In this document: piece after piece, positions 13,156 through 26,274 of the stretch
How the letters are laid out: the number at the start of each line of letters is the position of its first letter
Position numbering within the stretch: the first letter of the stretch is position 1
Assembly: GCF_018139145.2 (NCBI RefSeq)
Contig: NC_059500.1
Coordinates: 55,510,580 to 55,574,579, forward strand
Source: Gymnogyps californianus
Lineage: Eukaryota > Chordata > Aves > Accipitriformes > Cathartidae
Reading direction: 5' to 3'
Length of the DNA stretch: 64,000 bases
Made by a program: the position numbers and the translations under genes
The notes under the pieces: model-generated
What the model was told of the DNA's origin: nothing
Databases searched by the model: none
Seen by the model: the letters and a program-made list of their open reading frames with translations, nothing else

Positions 13156-16100
13156 CCAGTCACTTGATTACACTAAAGTAAACACTTCAGTCAAAGTTCA
13201 GTCAGGGTTCACCATTCAGCTTGGTGCTTTTAAGGTGAGTCCTGAAGAAATTTCACTAAGCACTGCACATTTTGCAGCATGTTTCAGTCAGCTCCAAGCC
13301 AGGCTTCTTACCAGGGGCCTGCTTGTCCCTCTGCTAACTCTGCAAAGCATTTGAAGGCCAAACTACATTACCGAGTATCATGCAATAAATGTTGAGGATT
13401 TTGGTGTTAGCAGCCACATGCTAAAGTGATTTTACATGGCTCCTTTCTTATCCCTGGCTTGTCCTTCACTCTTTTCATGTACATGTCCCATTTGAGAGGG
13501 AATATGTCTAGCAATTACAGCATGTGGAAGCTTGTTTTTATTGTATTTGGTTAAGGTTACTTTACCACAGAGAGTGGGTTAGCAGTGAGAAAAGAGAGTC
13601 GAAATGCCTGTGTTGGGTGTCTCGATGTGGTTCTGCAGACCACAAGACCAACCTCCGCACCTCAGCCCCTGGTGAGATGTTCCTGACGGCCACCTGAGGA
13701 CAACTCAGGGCAAGCGATCTGTCCTGGTCCCTCCTGCACCCTGCTTTGCCCTGCTGTCCCCAGAAGCCACCTGAAATCAGGACAACCGAAGGTCTCTGGT
13801 CTGCCCCCAAACTGACGCAGTACCTCCTCACGGGTTGGGATCTCTTAGTGTCCTTATGAAGTACTTTGAGATATCAGAGCAAAAAAGGATACACAGTGTT
13901 TATCACTGAAGTTTGCCAACCTTAGCAAGGTGTCTCTACCCTCAGTAGGAGGTTGTGGAGGAGAGACCAAAAAGGTGAACAAGCTTTCCCAAAGTACATC
14001 CCACAGGGAGGTCTCTCCTGTTAGGCAGGGCACAGCGTACCGTGCTCCCTCTGCCTAGGAAGATTGTCAGTGCTCTGGAAACCTGTATATGCTGTGGGTG
14101 GACTGGGAGGGTCTTGCGTTACTTTGTTGATCCAGTGATCTATATAGATGGAGATGAAATTGCCCATTTTTAAGAATTTATTAGTCAGCATGTACTTCTT
14201 CCCAGCAGGAAGAAGTGGCACATCAGGCTGCTAGTTTGGCAAGGAGACACTCTGATACAGCAGCTGCATCAGCAGATTCAGCCTTTCCTCTCCACACCCA
14301 GAAACCAGTGCATTAACCAGGCCTTTGACAAAATTTTCATGGCACCAGGGCTCCCCACAGCAGAGCATTACCCCATCACATCTGTCCTTGTTTGTGAAGT
14401 GCTCTTCTCCCACCTTGCAGGTGAGGAACAGGGAGAGGATTTTCACCAGCAGCTTTGGTGGGAGCAGAACAGAACCCTCAGGTCACACAGCACACCTGCA
14501 GTGCATCCAGGGCCAAGCCACTGCAGACCCCCATACAGTGATCCGGATCTTTGGGAGCTCTTGCCCCTTTTCCCATACTGCCCACAGCAAAGGGCCGAAG
14601 GACCGGCCCACAAACTCACCACTGAGTTGTCCAAAGCAAAGACAGAAATCCTGCTTGCACAGGATGTTGTCCTCCTGCAGTCTGTAAAAACTGGGCTGAA
14701 ATATGGGAGCCATCTCTTTCTTGTCTAAACCAAGTTTTATGCGATGTACCCAGATCTGGAAAGACTAGCAATAGCCCACCAGATATTGTTGGCCCTGGAT
14801 GACTTTCTGAGATGCAACCCTTCTCCTGGGTAAAAGTTTTTCTTAAAAAGACGCAAAACATCCAGATGCTCCCACATATTATCATGCTGGATGCTCCCTG
14901 TCTCCTGTCTCCATGAATTTGAACTCTTCAGCTCGCAGAGGCCAATGGAGACCGTCGCCAGCTCCTTCGGAATTGCTCTGCCCCTTTCTTAGGAGCAGAT
15001 GGCCTGTATTTACTTCTCGCTTAGTCTAACCAGTCACTGATGTCCCTGTTGAAGCAAGGAGCTGCCAAGCAGGGCTGGAAATGGTGACAGTTTCTACACC
15101 ATCGACGCATTTCATTCAGCCATTTAAAACTAAAAAGACTTTAACAAGCAGAAAGATATTTGCAATGTTGATGTGCTCTAAAGATGGCTTGGCAGAAGTT
15201 AGCTGACTTTCTCTTACATGCAGGCATTGTCTCCTGGGATATGCTGAACACAGGAGTTCTGGCCTTCCTTTTGGTCCAAACATCAGTCCCAATATTCACT
15301 GTATCTTCTTTTCATAGACTTCATTAGCAGTAAGGTGCACAGCGGATGGCCCAGCAGATGGCCTTCATTTTGCCTGCACTCCAAGTCTGAGTCTCTGCAT
15401 TTACCTCAGCTTTTTGCCTCATGGCTTTAATCTCCCACACACTACAGTATATTTGCTTAACACAAGAATGCATTTCCTCAATATAAAACAACATCAAGGA
15501 CAGAACGGTCCACAGTAACTGTAGGAAGGAATTAATCAGATCAGCTGCATAATAAAACCTCAGCCGTAGGACTGAGTTAGTCTCTATTTTTTTTTCTTTG
15601 AGGATTTAGGCTACATTTTGAAAGCTCTTGAGCAAACCAATGGCGTGACAGTTTGAAAATAAACCCCTTCCATTTAAGCACGCTCAAGGATGCAACTGCA
15701 GAATGCACCATACAAGCATTTTGGAGACCTGCCTTCTGCACTCAGCTGTTAACTCCAAACAAGTACCAGAAAGCACAGTGTTTTGGAAAAGCTTGCAACT
15801 GCTTTTGCTGAAAACCTTCATTCTGTCAGAATACTTGTCTCTTCTAACAAGTGGCTGTGTGGAGATAAACATCTCTGCTTCATCTGTGACAGCAATGGAA
15901 ATTGGGCTGGTTATGACTGCAGGTTGAAAGACCAACCCCTATATTTTATCCTACTTTCACAGTCTTTTCTGAAATAACATGTCAGAGGAACATTCATAGT
16001 TGTAATGTATTCCATACATTTTCTGGTATAATCAGTACACAAGAGACTCTTCGGATGTACAGTCACTAGGGAGTAGTGCCTACCCTGTTTTGACTCAGAT

Positions 16101-18699
16101 GCAGTATGATCTTTACCCTTTGCTGTAAATTGGCTCAGAGCACATCTTTATGTGTCAGTTTTGCCTACTCACTTTCAGATGTTACCAGCTTCCAGTGCTA
16201 TGGAGCTGCTTTGGAGTACATGTGATTTTCATTTTACACATTTTTCAGTTCCTTCATATGCCCAAATGAAAAATCCAGCGTTCAGGGACATCACATGGAT
16301 TTATGGTGGGACTTTGTGTTCAGAGCCTAATGAATGGATTATCCTCATCCACATGTGGCATTTCCCAGCTGTGGGAGATACGTTATTATTCCTTGTTTAT
16401 TCTGCAGCTTCTGCACGAGCATGCTGAGCTGGTTGCTTTGTAGAAAGCCTTTACAAGTCATTCTAGGGTAGGCTGTTTTGCGGCACAAGAACCCGATCCT
16501 GAGCACAATGAGCCATGCCAGTACTCAACTGCTGCCATGTGTAAAGGGAAGCACGGATCTCAGTACTCACGTTGGAGGAGTCACTGGTATGTCCTAAACA
16601 GAAGGGGATATCACGTGTGACAGGAAAGGAAGGATCTTAGAAAGGTACATAAGATGAACTGTGTGCGAGAGGATGACAGGGAAAGCACATGAGAACAAAC
16701 ATTTTTTTAGCCTGGTTTCCCAAAACATTTTGCATCTACTTTACTTCTGTCTGCTTCTGAAACTCTTTCAGCTACATTTGCAGACAGCAGCAGTCTCAAA
16801 GATACAAAATTCAACAAGTGTCACAGGTATAGTCAGTTGGATAGAGAAGACATACCATACAGATGTCTCCATGCCAGGAGAAGAAGTGCTAGGAAAAGCC
16901 CTACTTTTATTAGTTGGGCTACAGAGAATCGAATTCAAGGACAACCTTCTGCTGGGACCCTGGCTTCAAGCAATGTGTCACTTGCAGAAGGCCTTGATTT
17001 CCATTTGCAGGTGTCAAAGGGACTGCCAAGTAAAAGCTAAAGCGAAGCCATCTAAGAAAATGCATGTCAGTCTTTTAATTCTCGTGTACCTGCCGGAGTG
17101 GTATCAACCCATATCCACCAAGTGTGTGCTTTGGTGTTGTGGGAAGTGAAGTGTGAGCTGTTGTGCAGCGAGCAGTAAGAAGTGGGGGAGTGCAAAGGTA
17201 AGCTCTCTTTTATTACTGCATTGCAGAGGTTCCCCCTTCCTATCCTGCTCCCACAAACAAGACAATTCTGAGCACGCTACATCGGAGTAACACCAGAAGC
17301 TGAATCAAGACATTGCTACAGGGACCCTCTTGTTAACATGTGTATGCTTTCCTTTCCATAAGCCTGGACTTATTACTGGTTGCCATAAATTACAGAAGAT
17401 CATGCACTCAGCATAACCTTCCACTCATATCCTCCTCTGTTAGATGTAAACCCCTTTATGGTTAGCTACACCATCATTGCTTTGAGGTTAAATTATTACA
17501 AATAACGCTCATGGCCTCATGGGTTTACTCTCAGTTGTACTTAGTTCAAAATCCCCGAGTCTCTCTCCTCTAATTCTGAGCAAGGAATTTAATGGATTGA
17601 AGAAAAGAGCTTTATCCCCAAAACTTTTTTCCTCTCACTTCTTTGGATTGCAGAGCCTCTGCTAAAGCCTCCATACCCAGAAGAGCATGCCCCCTTACTG
17701 TTACATCTGCAAAGTGTTAGCCCAGAATTGCCACTCACGCAGGACATAACAGCTTTGTAAGCAAGTAGTTTTGCATTGGGGATACCCCACTGTCTGAAAA
17801 AGCTCAAGCTTTTTGACTGAAAAAGCTCTGTCAGGGTGCTCCAAAACTGGCCATCACCCATGCACCAGCATGAGGACGGCTGGCTGTCCCTTTGTGGCCA
17901 GGCGGGTGCTCAGGCCGTGGTTGTGCTCTCCCTCCCCAGCTGGGGCAGGCGTTGTGGGAAGCGTGCAAGTGCCAGGCTCTGTACAGGGCCCTGCTGCCAT
18001 TCCCCACCTTCTCAAAGGCCAGCAAGGAGAAGGTGGAAGTCAGGTGGGGCTGACCTACCAGCCACTAGGTAAAGTCCTCCTTGTCAGTTTTGGTCTTGTT
18101 TTTCTCTGTACCTTTCTGCCATACCAAGATAGTTTCCCAAAGTGACCAGGCTACGAGCTCCCTCCAGGCATACCCTAGAGGCAGGTTAATGACCAAGTAA
18201 TTTCAATATGAAGCCCTTTGTTCCTGAACTTGACCAGTTTGCCAGAGTCAGAATGGAAATCTTTTTAAACTATGATAATAAGACTCCCGTTTTCTCAGTT
18301 CATTTATGAAAGAGTAATATGGTAAGGCATGGTGAGCGATGAGGTGGACATTATTTTTGAAGCTGAGGGAACTCAGCCCTTCCTAACATAAAGCTTTTCA
18401 GTCATGCTCTATGCAACTACTTCGTCTTGAGCCTGCACTGAAGTTTTAGCATCACCTTAATCTGAGGTTTGCAGAGATTTGCAGTATGGTTGCTGTTATG
18501 CTTTCAGAATTTCACAACTATTCTTTTTACTATTCTTTTCAGGCCTTGCAGTCCTAAAGTCATAGGAAGTCATTTCTTTTTGCACTTACTCCATCATGAA
18601 TCCAGTATGCAATGATTTAAGAGAGGAGAGTTTATTTAATCCTAGCACAGGTGACAGTAGTATTGCAAAATGCCTACATGACATGTCCTGAGTCAGGGT

Positions 18700-19352
18700 G
18701 GCCCTGGTGGGTTGACCACAAGGCAGCAGTGTGCTTTTCAGCAACTATGTCCAACAGCATCCTGGTCTGGAGTTGGCAGAGTGTTGCCAGCACGTGGAGG
18801 GACGTGATCCCTCCTCTCTACTCAGCCCCAGTGAGACACATCTGGAGTACTGTGTCCAGTGCTGGGCTCCCCTGCACAAATGGACATATTGGAGTGAGTC
18901 CAGCAAAGGTGTCTTGAAGATGATTAAGGGACTGGAACATCTCTCATATCAGGAAAGGCTGAGAGAGCTGGGGCTGTCCAGCCTGGAGAAGAGAAGGCTC
19001 ACGGGGGACCTTATCACTGTGTATAGATAGTGGGAGAAAAGACGGTGGGAGCAAAGGAGGCAGATCTTGTAGTGGCACCCAGGACAGGACAAGAGGCAAC
19101 AGCCACACACTGGAATATAGGAAATTCCATCTAAACAGAAGAACTTTTTTTTCCTGCGCAGGTGGTCAAACACTGGACCAGGCTGCCCAGAGAGGCTGTG
19201 AAGTCTCCATCCTTTGAGATATTCAAACCCAACTGAACACAGCCCTGAGCAATCTGCTGTGGCTGACCTGCTATGGGCAGGGGTGGGACTGGGCGCTCTC
19301 CCGAGCTGCCGTCCAGCCTCAGTGCCACCATGGTTCTACTCTATGGTTCTAT
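18700..19352 (+). mobile_element. CR1 LINE fragment (5'-truncated, plus orientation)
   Basis: The segment carries classic CR1 3'-region phrases: ATCTGGAGTACTGTGTCCAG at 18840, CTGAGAGAGCTGGGGCTGTC at 18959, GGTGGTCAAACACTGGACCA near 19161, and GCTGCCCAGAGAGGCTGTG at 19183. It ends with TCTATGGTTCTATC, the CR1 3' terminal repeat. It is diverged and truncated, so the element is old and cannot move. CR1 is the dominant retroelement of birds. Confidence 0.9.
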
Positions 19353-22300
19353 CACATAGCACTAAGTTCCAATTAATAAGTGTGTTTGAGGATATAGTAG
19401 AGGAAGTAGTACTGCTCTACAAGGTAAGGACAGCTCATATGGTACCAAGTGTAAATAAAGTTTCTAAATTAAATGAAAGATTAAATAAAATGTGATTTTC
19501 CACACATGTTAAAGTGTAAGGCTTCTGTACATTTGTCACCTCCAAGTCACTTACTAAGATCTTCTGATGATTTTTTTTCAGCTCTTCATTCATGCTTACA
19601 CTGCTGCAAGTCTAAAATTGCCTGAAAGGAGTTGGTTTTTCCTATACATATTTTACACTAAGATTTTGTTTTCCTATCTGTATACCTAGCTCTGGTCTTT
19701 CTAAATCTATGATCCAACAGTTCTATGACTACTTACAGCATCTTTCCACAGAGGACCAGCTCCCAGTGTGCTTTTCACAACCCAGAGGCGAGCCATCTCT
19801 GAAGGTGGACAGTTCACCCATGTTTTCTGTCTGACTTACTTAGAAAAGTGGATTCTGGCCATGGCCAACTCATGTAGGAGGTTCTTTGTGTAGAAATAAA
19901 CTGGGTAGATGAAAAACAGGCAGGGTGCAATGGATGCCACTATTAGCTCTCGATACACAAATATAGAAACTGTGTATCACACATGGTACTAGTTCAACCT
20001 ACCTGTTTCCTGCCCAGCTGGATCGCTAAGGAATGAGTGAAAAATCTAGTCACTGTTTTAAGCCCAGATTTCACCAACTACAGTGAGGTATAGATGCGGA
20101 GGCTGTCAGCCAGACAGTGTGACTGCGAAATCTAGCATGCCTAAAACCTTTGTGTCTCTTCTAAATTTACCTCTAGACTACATCTTGCAAGGATAAGTAC
20201 CCACCTTAGTAGGCTCCAGCTGGTGTACACATCAGTAGGCTTGCCTATGCAGTTTTTCACTTTTCCTTGGATAGACTTCAGCTGTAACTACTTTTTACAA
20301 AAATTAGGAAAAGGGCCACTGCCCTCTTCCAATGTAATTTTTCATTCTTCCAATTCTTCCAAAGTAATATCTCAACATAACTGAATATGAAGAATCACTC
20401 CTTTCTTTTCTGTTGGTCACTGTGGAAGTTCTTATTTGTTAGCAAAAACTAGACAAAGCAGAGTGTCCTGTGGTAACACACAGGTTAGATGGTGAGTTTT
20501 CATTCCAGAGACTCAAATGCCCTCACATCCATGCAAAGTTTGGAGCACTGAGTTCAGGGTGAGGGTTAGACTCCTACCCTCAGTTTGTGACCATGGAGCA
20601 GTGCCAGCATCAGCCCCTGTACTGCAGGCAATGGGTCACAATAACAGCAGGGCTCAATGGCTTTGGGCTACCAACTCCAAATGACAACTAAAGGGATGGC
20701 TGCAGCCCATGAACCTGATTTCTGACCTGTTTCTGGACAGAAAAATCATTGTAGCTTGTTCACAAAGAGCTGGTGCTGGGAACAGGAAGAGAGGAAACTG
20801 GCAACGTTGAACGATTTGATTTTTTTTTTCCAGTTTGCATGTTTTCATTATTTATGAAGAAGGATGCTTCCTCCCATAAAACACCAACTGGTTCCTGTCT
20901 CCCCAGTCACGCTGACATTCCTGCCACTGGTTTGCACTTGCCCACACATGCTTCCCCAGCAGCCCTTCTTGCATAAGCAACGGTTTGTCTTGGTTTCAAT
21001 GCAAGCAAACAGAAAATGGCTGATCACTACTATCTGAGTTAAAGGAGGCATTATGTGTACTTTATGCTGTTCAGCTGGCAGAAATTCAGAGAAGGAACTC
21101 AGTGATACACTGAGAATCTCATCCATCACGGGCAATGACTCCTGGTGCCAGCTTTCACATCAAGGTCAGCTGAATGGAAAGTGTTGGGTACAGGAACTGA
21201 AAGGCTTGATCGTGCAAACAAGCTGCCGAATCAAAATGAGAACATACCTCCCTGTTCTACACTTAAAATAAAGAAATGGAGTGTCAAATTCTCTAATTCC
21301 AGAATAGCAACTGGGAGCTGGTTAAAGTTCAGCCTTCAGAGCCATTAACTCTACAAAGACTTGTGCCTTCACAGCTGGCCAGAAAGTGACTTGCTTTTAT
21401 GATCCCAAGGAGATGAGGAGCTCAGACTGCAAAAATCACAGAGGTCTTTGTCATAGCAGAAGGACAAGCAGATAGCACAGGGCTAAGTCTTGTTCTCAGG
21501 CCAGAATGCAAACGCATTCAGCTGATGATTTCACAGGCATTTCAGTCTTGACATCAGCTGAATGACTCATGTTCAATTATCCAGCCATCTCACCAAGCTC
21601 TGTGCCTTGACCTACCTCGAGCCCAGCAGCTCGATATGCTGAGTCAAAGACATCAAAGACAAATGGCAGTTTTAAGGCGGGCTTTGTGGTAAGCAGTGTG
21701 CAGTGCTGATGCAGTCACCTCTGGGAAGCCAGCACCTGAAAGAAAGCCAGCAACCCACACCTATTGAGCAGGGACTCTCCCCCCACCCACCACAGCCCCT
21801 GTCTCAATTCTCCTGTGCCACATGAGGGAGAAGCACTGTCACTGCAGCTGCTGTCAATAACCTATCTCTTCTCCAGGTGAACCCACCACTGCCCACTCTG
21901 CCACCAGGCCAGGTAGTAAGCCAGGCACTGTCTGGGGTACTATTAATTCCCAGTTCCTCTAGTTCTGTACACTTATACACCTCTGTACACCTACAAAAAT
22001 TTTTGTCTCAGCGTGCATATGAAGGGCCTGCACTTCCAACAAGTAGTTGGTTTTCTCTGACAAAGCCATCAGCCAGGCTTACTATTTTGCAGACCAAGTG
22101 AATAATTGTTCTTTGTACTCATTTTCACGACCATTTTGTGCTCCACAGCCAGCACAGGTTCTTGACCTCCTGTCCCAGCCCTAAAGCTGAGCTTCCCAAC
22201 AAGTATGTTCCACCATCACATAAGAAAAACTGAGGTCAGAAGGGGATCAGAAGGGATATGCAACCTGATGTCCATGAGCACAGCATAAACACGCATCTCG

Positions 22301-24950
22301 TACTCAGGGAAAACTAGTCACACTGTACAGGAGATAGAGGCATCCACACACCTAACAAATGCCACAAAAATTGTATTTAAGAAGCAGGGAGCAGAGGGGA
22401 GCATAAGATATTTTAACAGCTGACTTATTGCCAGGCAGACACTGCCTAGCAGTAAGTACTAGACAGTTGCAGAGCAATGACTTTTTCTCTTCTCCATGAG
22501 TTTGCACAGCCACACCAGCACACATGGGTAAGTCGCTACTTCTGCTCTAGAGAAGCGCATGGCTGAACGAGGCAAGAGTGCTATACATCCACTGCAAAGA
22601 AGCGTGAGGAAAATCACACACTGTCTGTGTATACGCTATCTTGCTCAAGCTACTAATCATCCTCTCTATGAACAATAGAATTTATACATGTTTTCAACAA
22701 AGGAAAGGAAAAACCGACCCGGGTGCAACAGGCTTTCAAGATGCATGAGAGGTGAGGTCCAGGGTCTACAAAATGAAAGGAAATTAAGCACAGGGAGAAA
22801 TAGCTAATGGAACTGAAGCAAGACATGAGCAAGGGTCACATTTTTTCAAATGGTAATAGAAATGTTACTCCTCTTCTGATGATTGGGATTTGAATAAAAC
22901 TGTCTGGAACATACATATAGTATGCGTATAAGTGTATGTGTATATATCTCTCTCTATATATTAGTGTTTGGTCCACTTCAGAGTTTGAATTTGTTCAGTT
23001 CAACTGGTTCTTTAAAAGGTCAAGAGGTACTGGTCTGTTGGAGGGTTTTGGTTTTCTGGTCTTTTTTTAAGAGAAAAAGACAGACAAGTGGCTTCTTGGA
23101 AAAATATTTCGGATGTGAAGTTGAACAATGTTAGATGCACACATTGTCAGGCAAAAAAATATTTATGCGGGACTAATTCCAGTATCCAATATTGGTTCAC
23201 TACATAGATTGCTGGACTCTCTTTCATCTGTCATCCTAGTTTATGCCAGCAGCTCAAAAAACAAAACAAATCATATTTTTAATAACAAAGGAAACCCTGC
23301 TTAAATTAAACCCCCTTGTTAGCATTTAATGTTCAACTAAGCCAAAGAAGGAAGTTGTGCTGAAAGCAAACAAATATGAAATGTGAAGAATTTCACTCCA
23401 TTTACTCTGGGTAAAAGTTGCTTAGCTTGGTCTTGCTGCTAAACTGATTAACAAGCAGATTCAGCTCTCAAGCAAGTTAAAACTCCCTCTAATGGCAACT
23501 GGATAAAGGACAGAGTTTGAAAAAATGAAAAGCATCTCACTGCATTTGAAATGTATTTTTGGCTAGGCAAAATCTAGTTAGTATGAATGCTTTTGAAAAG
23601 TGAAACTTTAGCTAGTGCCCAAGATTGTTTTAAATTACAACAAATTTTTTTACATTCCTGACAGAAATTTTTTATGTGCTTTGTAAGATGTGTTATGTAA
23701 AAATTTACACTTAACATAAAATGTGTTTTCTCCAATGTGTTTGTTGCTTTAACAATGTGGCTTAGAAAAGCACCCACGACAGACAACTCCTCCCATCCAT
23801 GAAAAGGGTCCTGCTATTCAGCAACACCACTCCCAACAGAAACACTAAACATTTTCAGAGATACTTAAAGAATCAGAAATTCACAGGCTTAGATTTATTC
23901 ATAGCAAAATAAGCATTTAACCTGTGCGGTGAGTGTAATAAAATTGGAAAATATTACATTCTGCTCACAAATACCGAATAGAAATTGTCCTTAGAAAATA
24001 ATAAAAATGAAGAAGAAACCACAGCTCCTTTCAACTGGCTGAGCACTGTCTGCAGGATAAAAATGTTAAGGAAGGAAGGTGACCATGGGATTACCGGTTA
24101 GCACTAGATGTGCTAGCAGTAACTTATAGGGAAAAACTTACAAAATCACGAATTTAGAAAGCTTCAAGCTCAGTCATAATGAGAGCTGGTAATGCCTTTT
24201 TCTATAACCTTGAGGGCATTTCAGGTTCCCAGGTAAATTCTACTGGTTAATCTCCTTTATTTTTGCTATCCCTGCAAAAGGGCATAGAATTACAAAACTA
24301 AAAGATCATGACTTGATTTCTCATTAGCAATGATGATTCTGTGCATCATTTTTACAGCCTAAAGGTCATTTCAATTGCCACAACACAAGAATCTCAAGGC
24401 TCTTGCTGGTCAAAGGTGAGATGTTTTCAGAAGAGAAATATTCTAGGGGGTGGAAATCCAGAGTAAAGTCCACTGAACATTTAAAAAAAAAAAAAAAAGC
24501 AGACCTTTTATTTAAAAAATGAATTTTAAAAAATGCTGACTTTTTATCCAAAAGCTCACCCGAGCTCTTCTCCTCAAACCCAATCTAGCAACTCTTCTGC
24601 CTTAGGAACAGAAGCTTTTGTAGAGAGGTGTGGAATAAACCAGTCTTTTACACTAGCAGGCACTCCCCCTTCAGAATAAGAAAGGCATTTGGAATCTGAT
24701 CCAAACCTCACTTAAGTTAATAAAAAATGTCTTGCGAATTCACACTAGCCTACATGCACGGTTGTTATTCTTCTCTTAGTTACTGGAGGTTCAAAGCAGA
24801 AATGACCACTTACCCCACCAAGATAGCTAGTAAGTACATTGATAATAGCAGATAAAAGAATAAGTATATTCTGAAAGTAGGGCATACTTGCCTGTGAGAT
24901 ACTAGAGACAAAACAGAGATCAGGAATATGTCTATGCTTGTAGGTAATCT
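19353..24950. other. Gene-poor interval downstream of DMRT2
   Basis: No gene was recognised. It contains a 13-base inverted repeat with E-boxes (21515-21564), a TA/TC-rich patch (22916-22962), a CTCF-like site on the minus strand (23481-23499) and a 16-base A-run (24483-24498). Confidence 0.6.
21515..21564. repeat. 13-base inverted repeat containing E-boxes
   Basis: CATTCAGCTGATG at 21515-21527 is matched by its exact complement at 21552-21564. Each arm carries a CAGCTG E-box. Confidence 0.85.
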
Positions 24951-24953
24951 CAT

Positions 24954-24959
24954 TTTATT
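24954..24959 (-). terminator. Candidate polyadenylation signal of DMRT2
   Basis: AATAAA on the minus strand lies about 260 bases after the DMRT2 stop. Another AATAAA overlaps the first bases after the stop (25212-25217) but would leave almost no 3' UTR. A further one near 24506 is possible for a longer form. Confidence 0.4.
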
Positions 24960-25216
24960 GAATGGTTTGAAGTGCTGCTTAAAATAACAGCACTTTACAG
25001 TCTGTACATGCAGGTGCAATTTTAAAAAAATTAAATATATTCATTTTTTCAGAAAAGAAAACATGCATATTTATGTACATCATTTTGAGATAAAAGAAAG
25101 AATTACCATTTACAGCAGAAATTCGTCTTTACAAATCTTTTAAGAGACAAGGCAGGCAGTAGCAATTCTGCGGAAGGCAAAGCATACAAACTCTCTACAC
25201 TGAAGGTATATTTTAT

Positions 25217-26274
25217 TCATTGAGAGACATCAGCAACTGCAGAAGAAGGTCGTTTAAGGATGGATTCAACTGAAAATGACAGTGGCTCAGTTGTTGAAAG
25301 TTTTGTTGTGGCCTGTTTGGGCCCAAAGAAGTCTTTTGCACATTTGTCTATTGTAAGCTTGTATTTTTGGTTCTCTTTAATGGCACACTCTCTGTACTTC
25401 TTAGGAGCATCTTCAAAAGTCTCTTTCACAAATGATGTTCTTAACTCTGCTCCTGATCTGTCAGGAAACGTTTGCTGGAACAGTGACTGAAATGGATTGT
25501 ATTTGAGCGGTGGAGGGGGCTTAGTACTGTCTTTGCTGATCTTGCTTAACACCTGTTCCTCAGGAGCTAGAGAATCCTTATCAGAAATCTGAGAGAAAGT
25601 CCTTTTTGGAGGAGAGAAAGCTGACCTCTCACGAGGTTCCTGAGGAAAGCACGGTATCTCATTACATGACTGCTGAATGTCTTGTGTGTGGGTCAGAATG
25701 AGTGAATTTTCCAGTTTTGGAGACATGATATCGTGCTCAGTGTTTGGACAGTCCTGATTTTGTGAGACCTTGGCATCCCAACCTGCCCCAGGTTTGAGAG
25801 CTTGGACAGTAGTAGCATTTAACAGGCATTGCTGGTAGAGGAGAGCATCGCTAATGGGGCCACATTTTGGCCACACTAAGAACCTAGAAGACAGGGGATA
25901 CTGCCTGTAGGTAGTAGCTACACTGACATTTGATGAAATCAGTTCCATGTTGCTGGATCCTGAATACTGCATGGTTAGATCAAGGCAGGTTGGTAAAAAA
26001 TTGCAAAACTCCTTGTTTGGAGCATCAACTTGAGTAGTGTTGAAGGCTGTTTTATATGAGTTGTATTCAGTTCCATGCACCATGCGGTTAGGGAGAAAGA
26101 GGGCAGCTGCTTGTGTAGCTTCCATCATCTCTCTCTCTTTATACTCTCTCTCTAGCATAATGTTCTCCAACTCTTTATCAGCAAAAGCCCGTCTTTTTCT
26201 CATCCTGTCACTTACAGGGGGTGGCAAGGGTGAATTCCCTCCCAGGTAAGGATCTGTTGGAATAGGACGGTAAC
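25217..26274 (-). CDS. DMRT2: DMRT2 last coding exon (exon 4), C-terminal region
   Basis: The acceptor TTTTAG ends at 26275 and the first two bases complete a Gly codon, giving [25 protein letters not shown] across the junction region. The exon encodes 352 residues counting the split Gly and stops with TGA at 25217-25219. The first half is strongly conserved in the family: a basic RMRKRRAF stretch, a short Glu-rich helix, and the [16 protein letters not shown] and WPKCGPISD blocks. The tail is rich in Ser, Pro and Lys and more divergent. The frame could look as if it started at 26227, but that codon is a Leu TTG inside the exon, so coding sequence really extends to the splice site. Confidence 0.96.

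Larger units (their letters stand above)
5348..18699. other. Gene-poor interval with simple repeats
   Basis: No coding gene was recognised. Low-complexity segments are an ATC-rich tract (11129-11195), a 23-base T-run (12895-12917) and a GAT/ATT microsatellite (13120-13155). The longest open frame (16661-17149, 162 codons) has no recognisable domain. Confidence 0.6.

Noticed and set aside
16661..17149. 162-codon open frame in the left flank
   Set aside because: Longest frame in the desert but without a recognisable domain; within chance for 64 kb in six frames.
18651..19030. Open frames near 18.7-19.0 kb
   Set aside because: They lie within the CR1 fragment and do not match its reverse transcriptase in frame.
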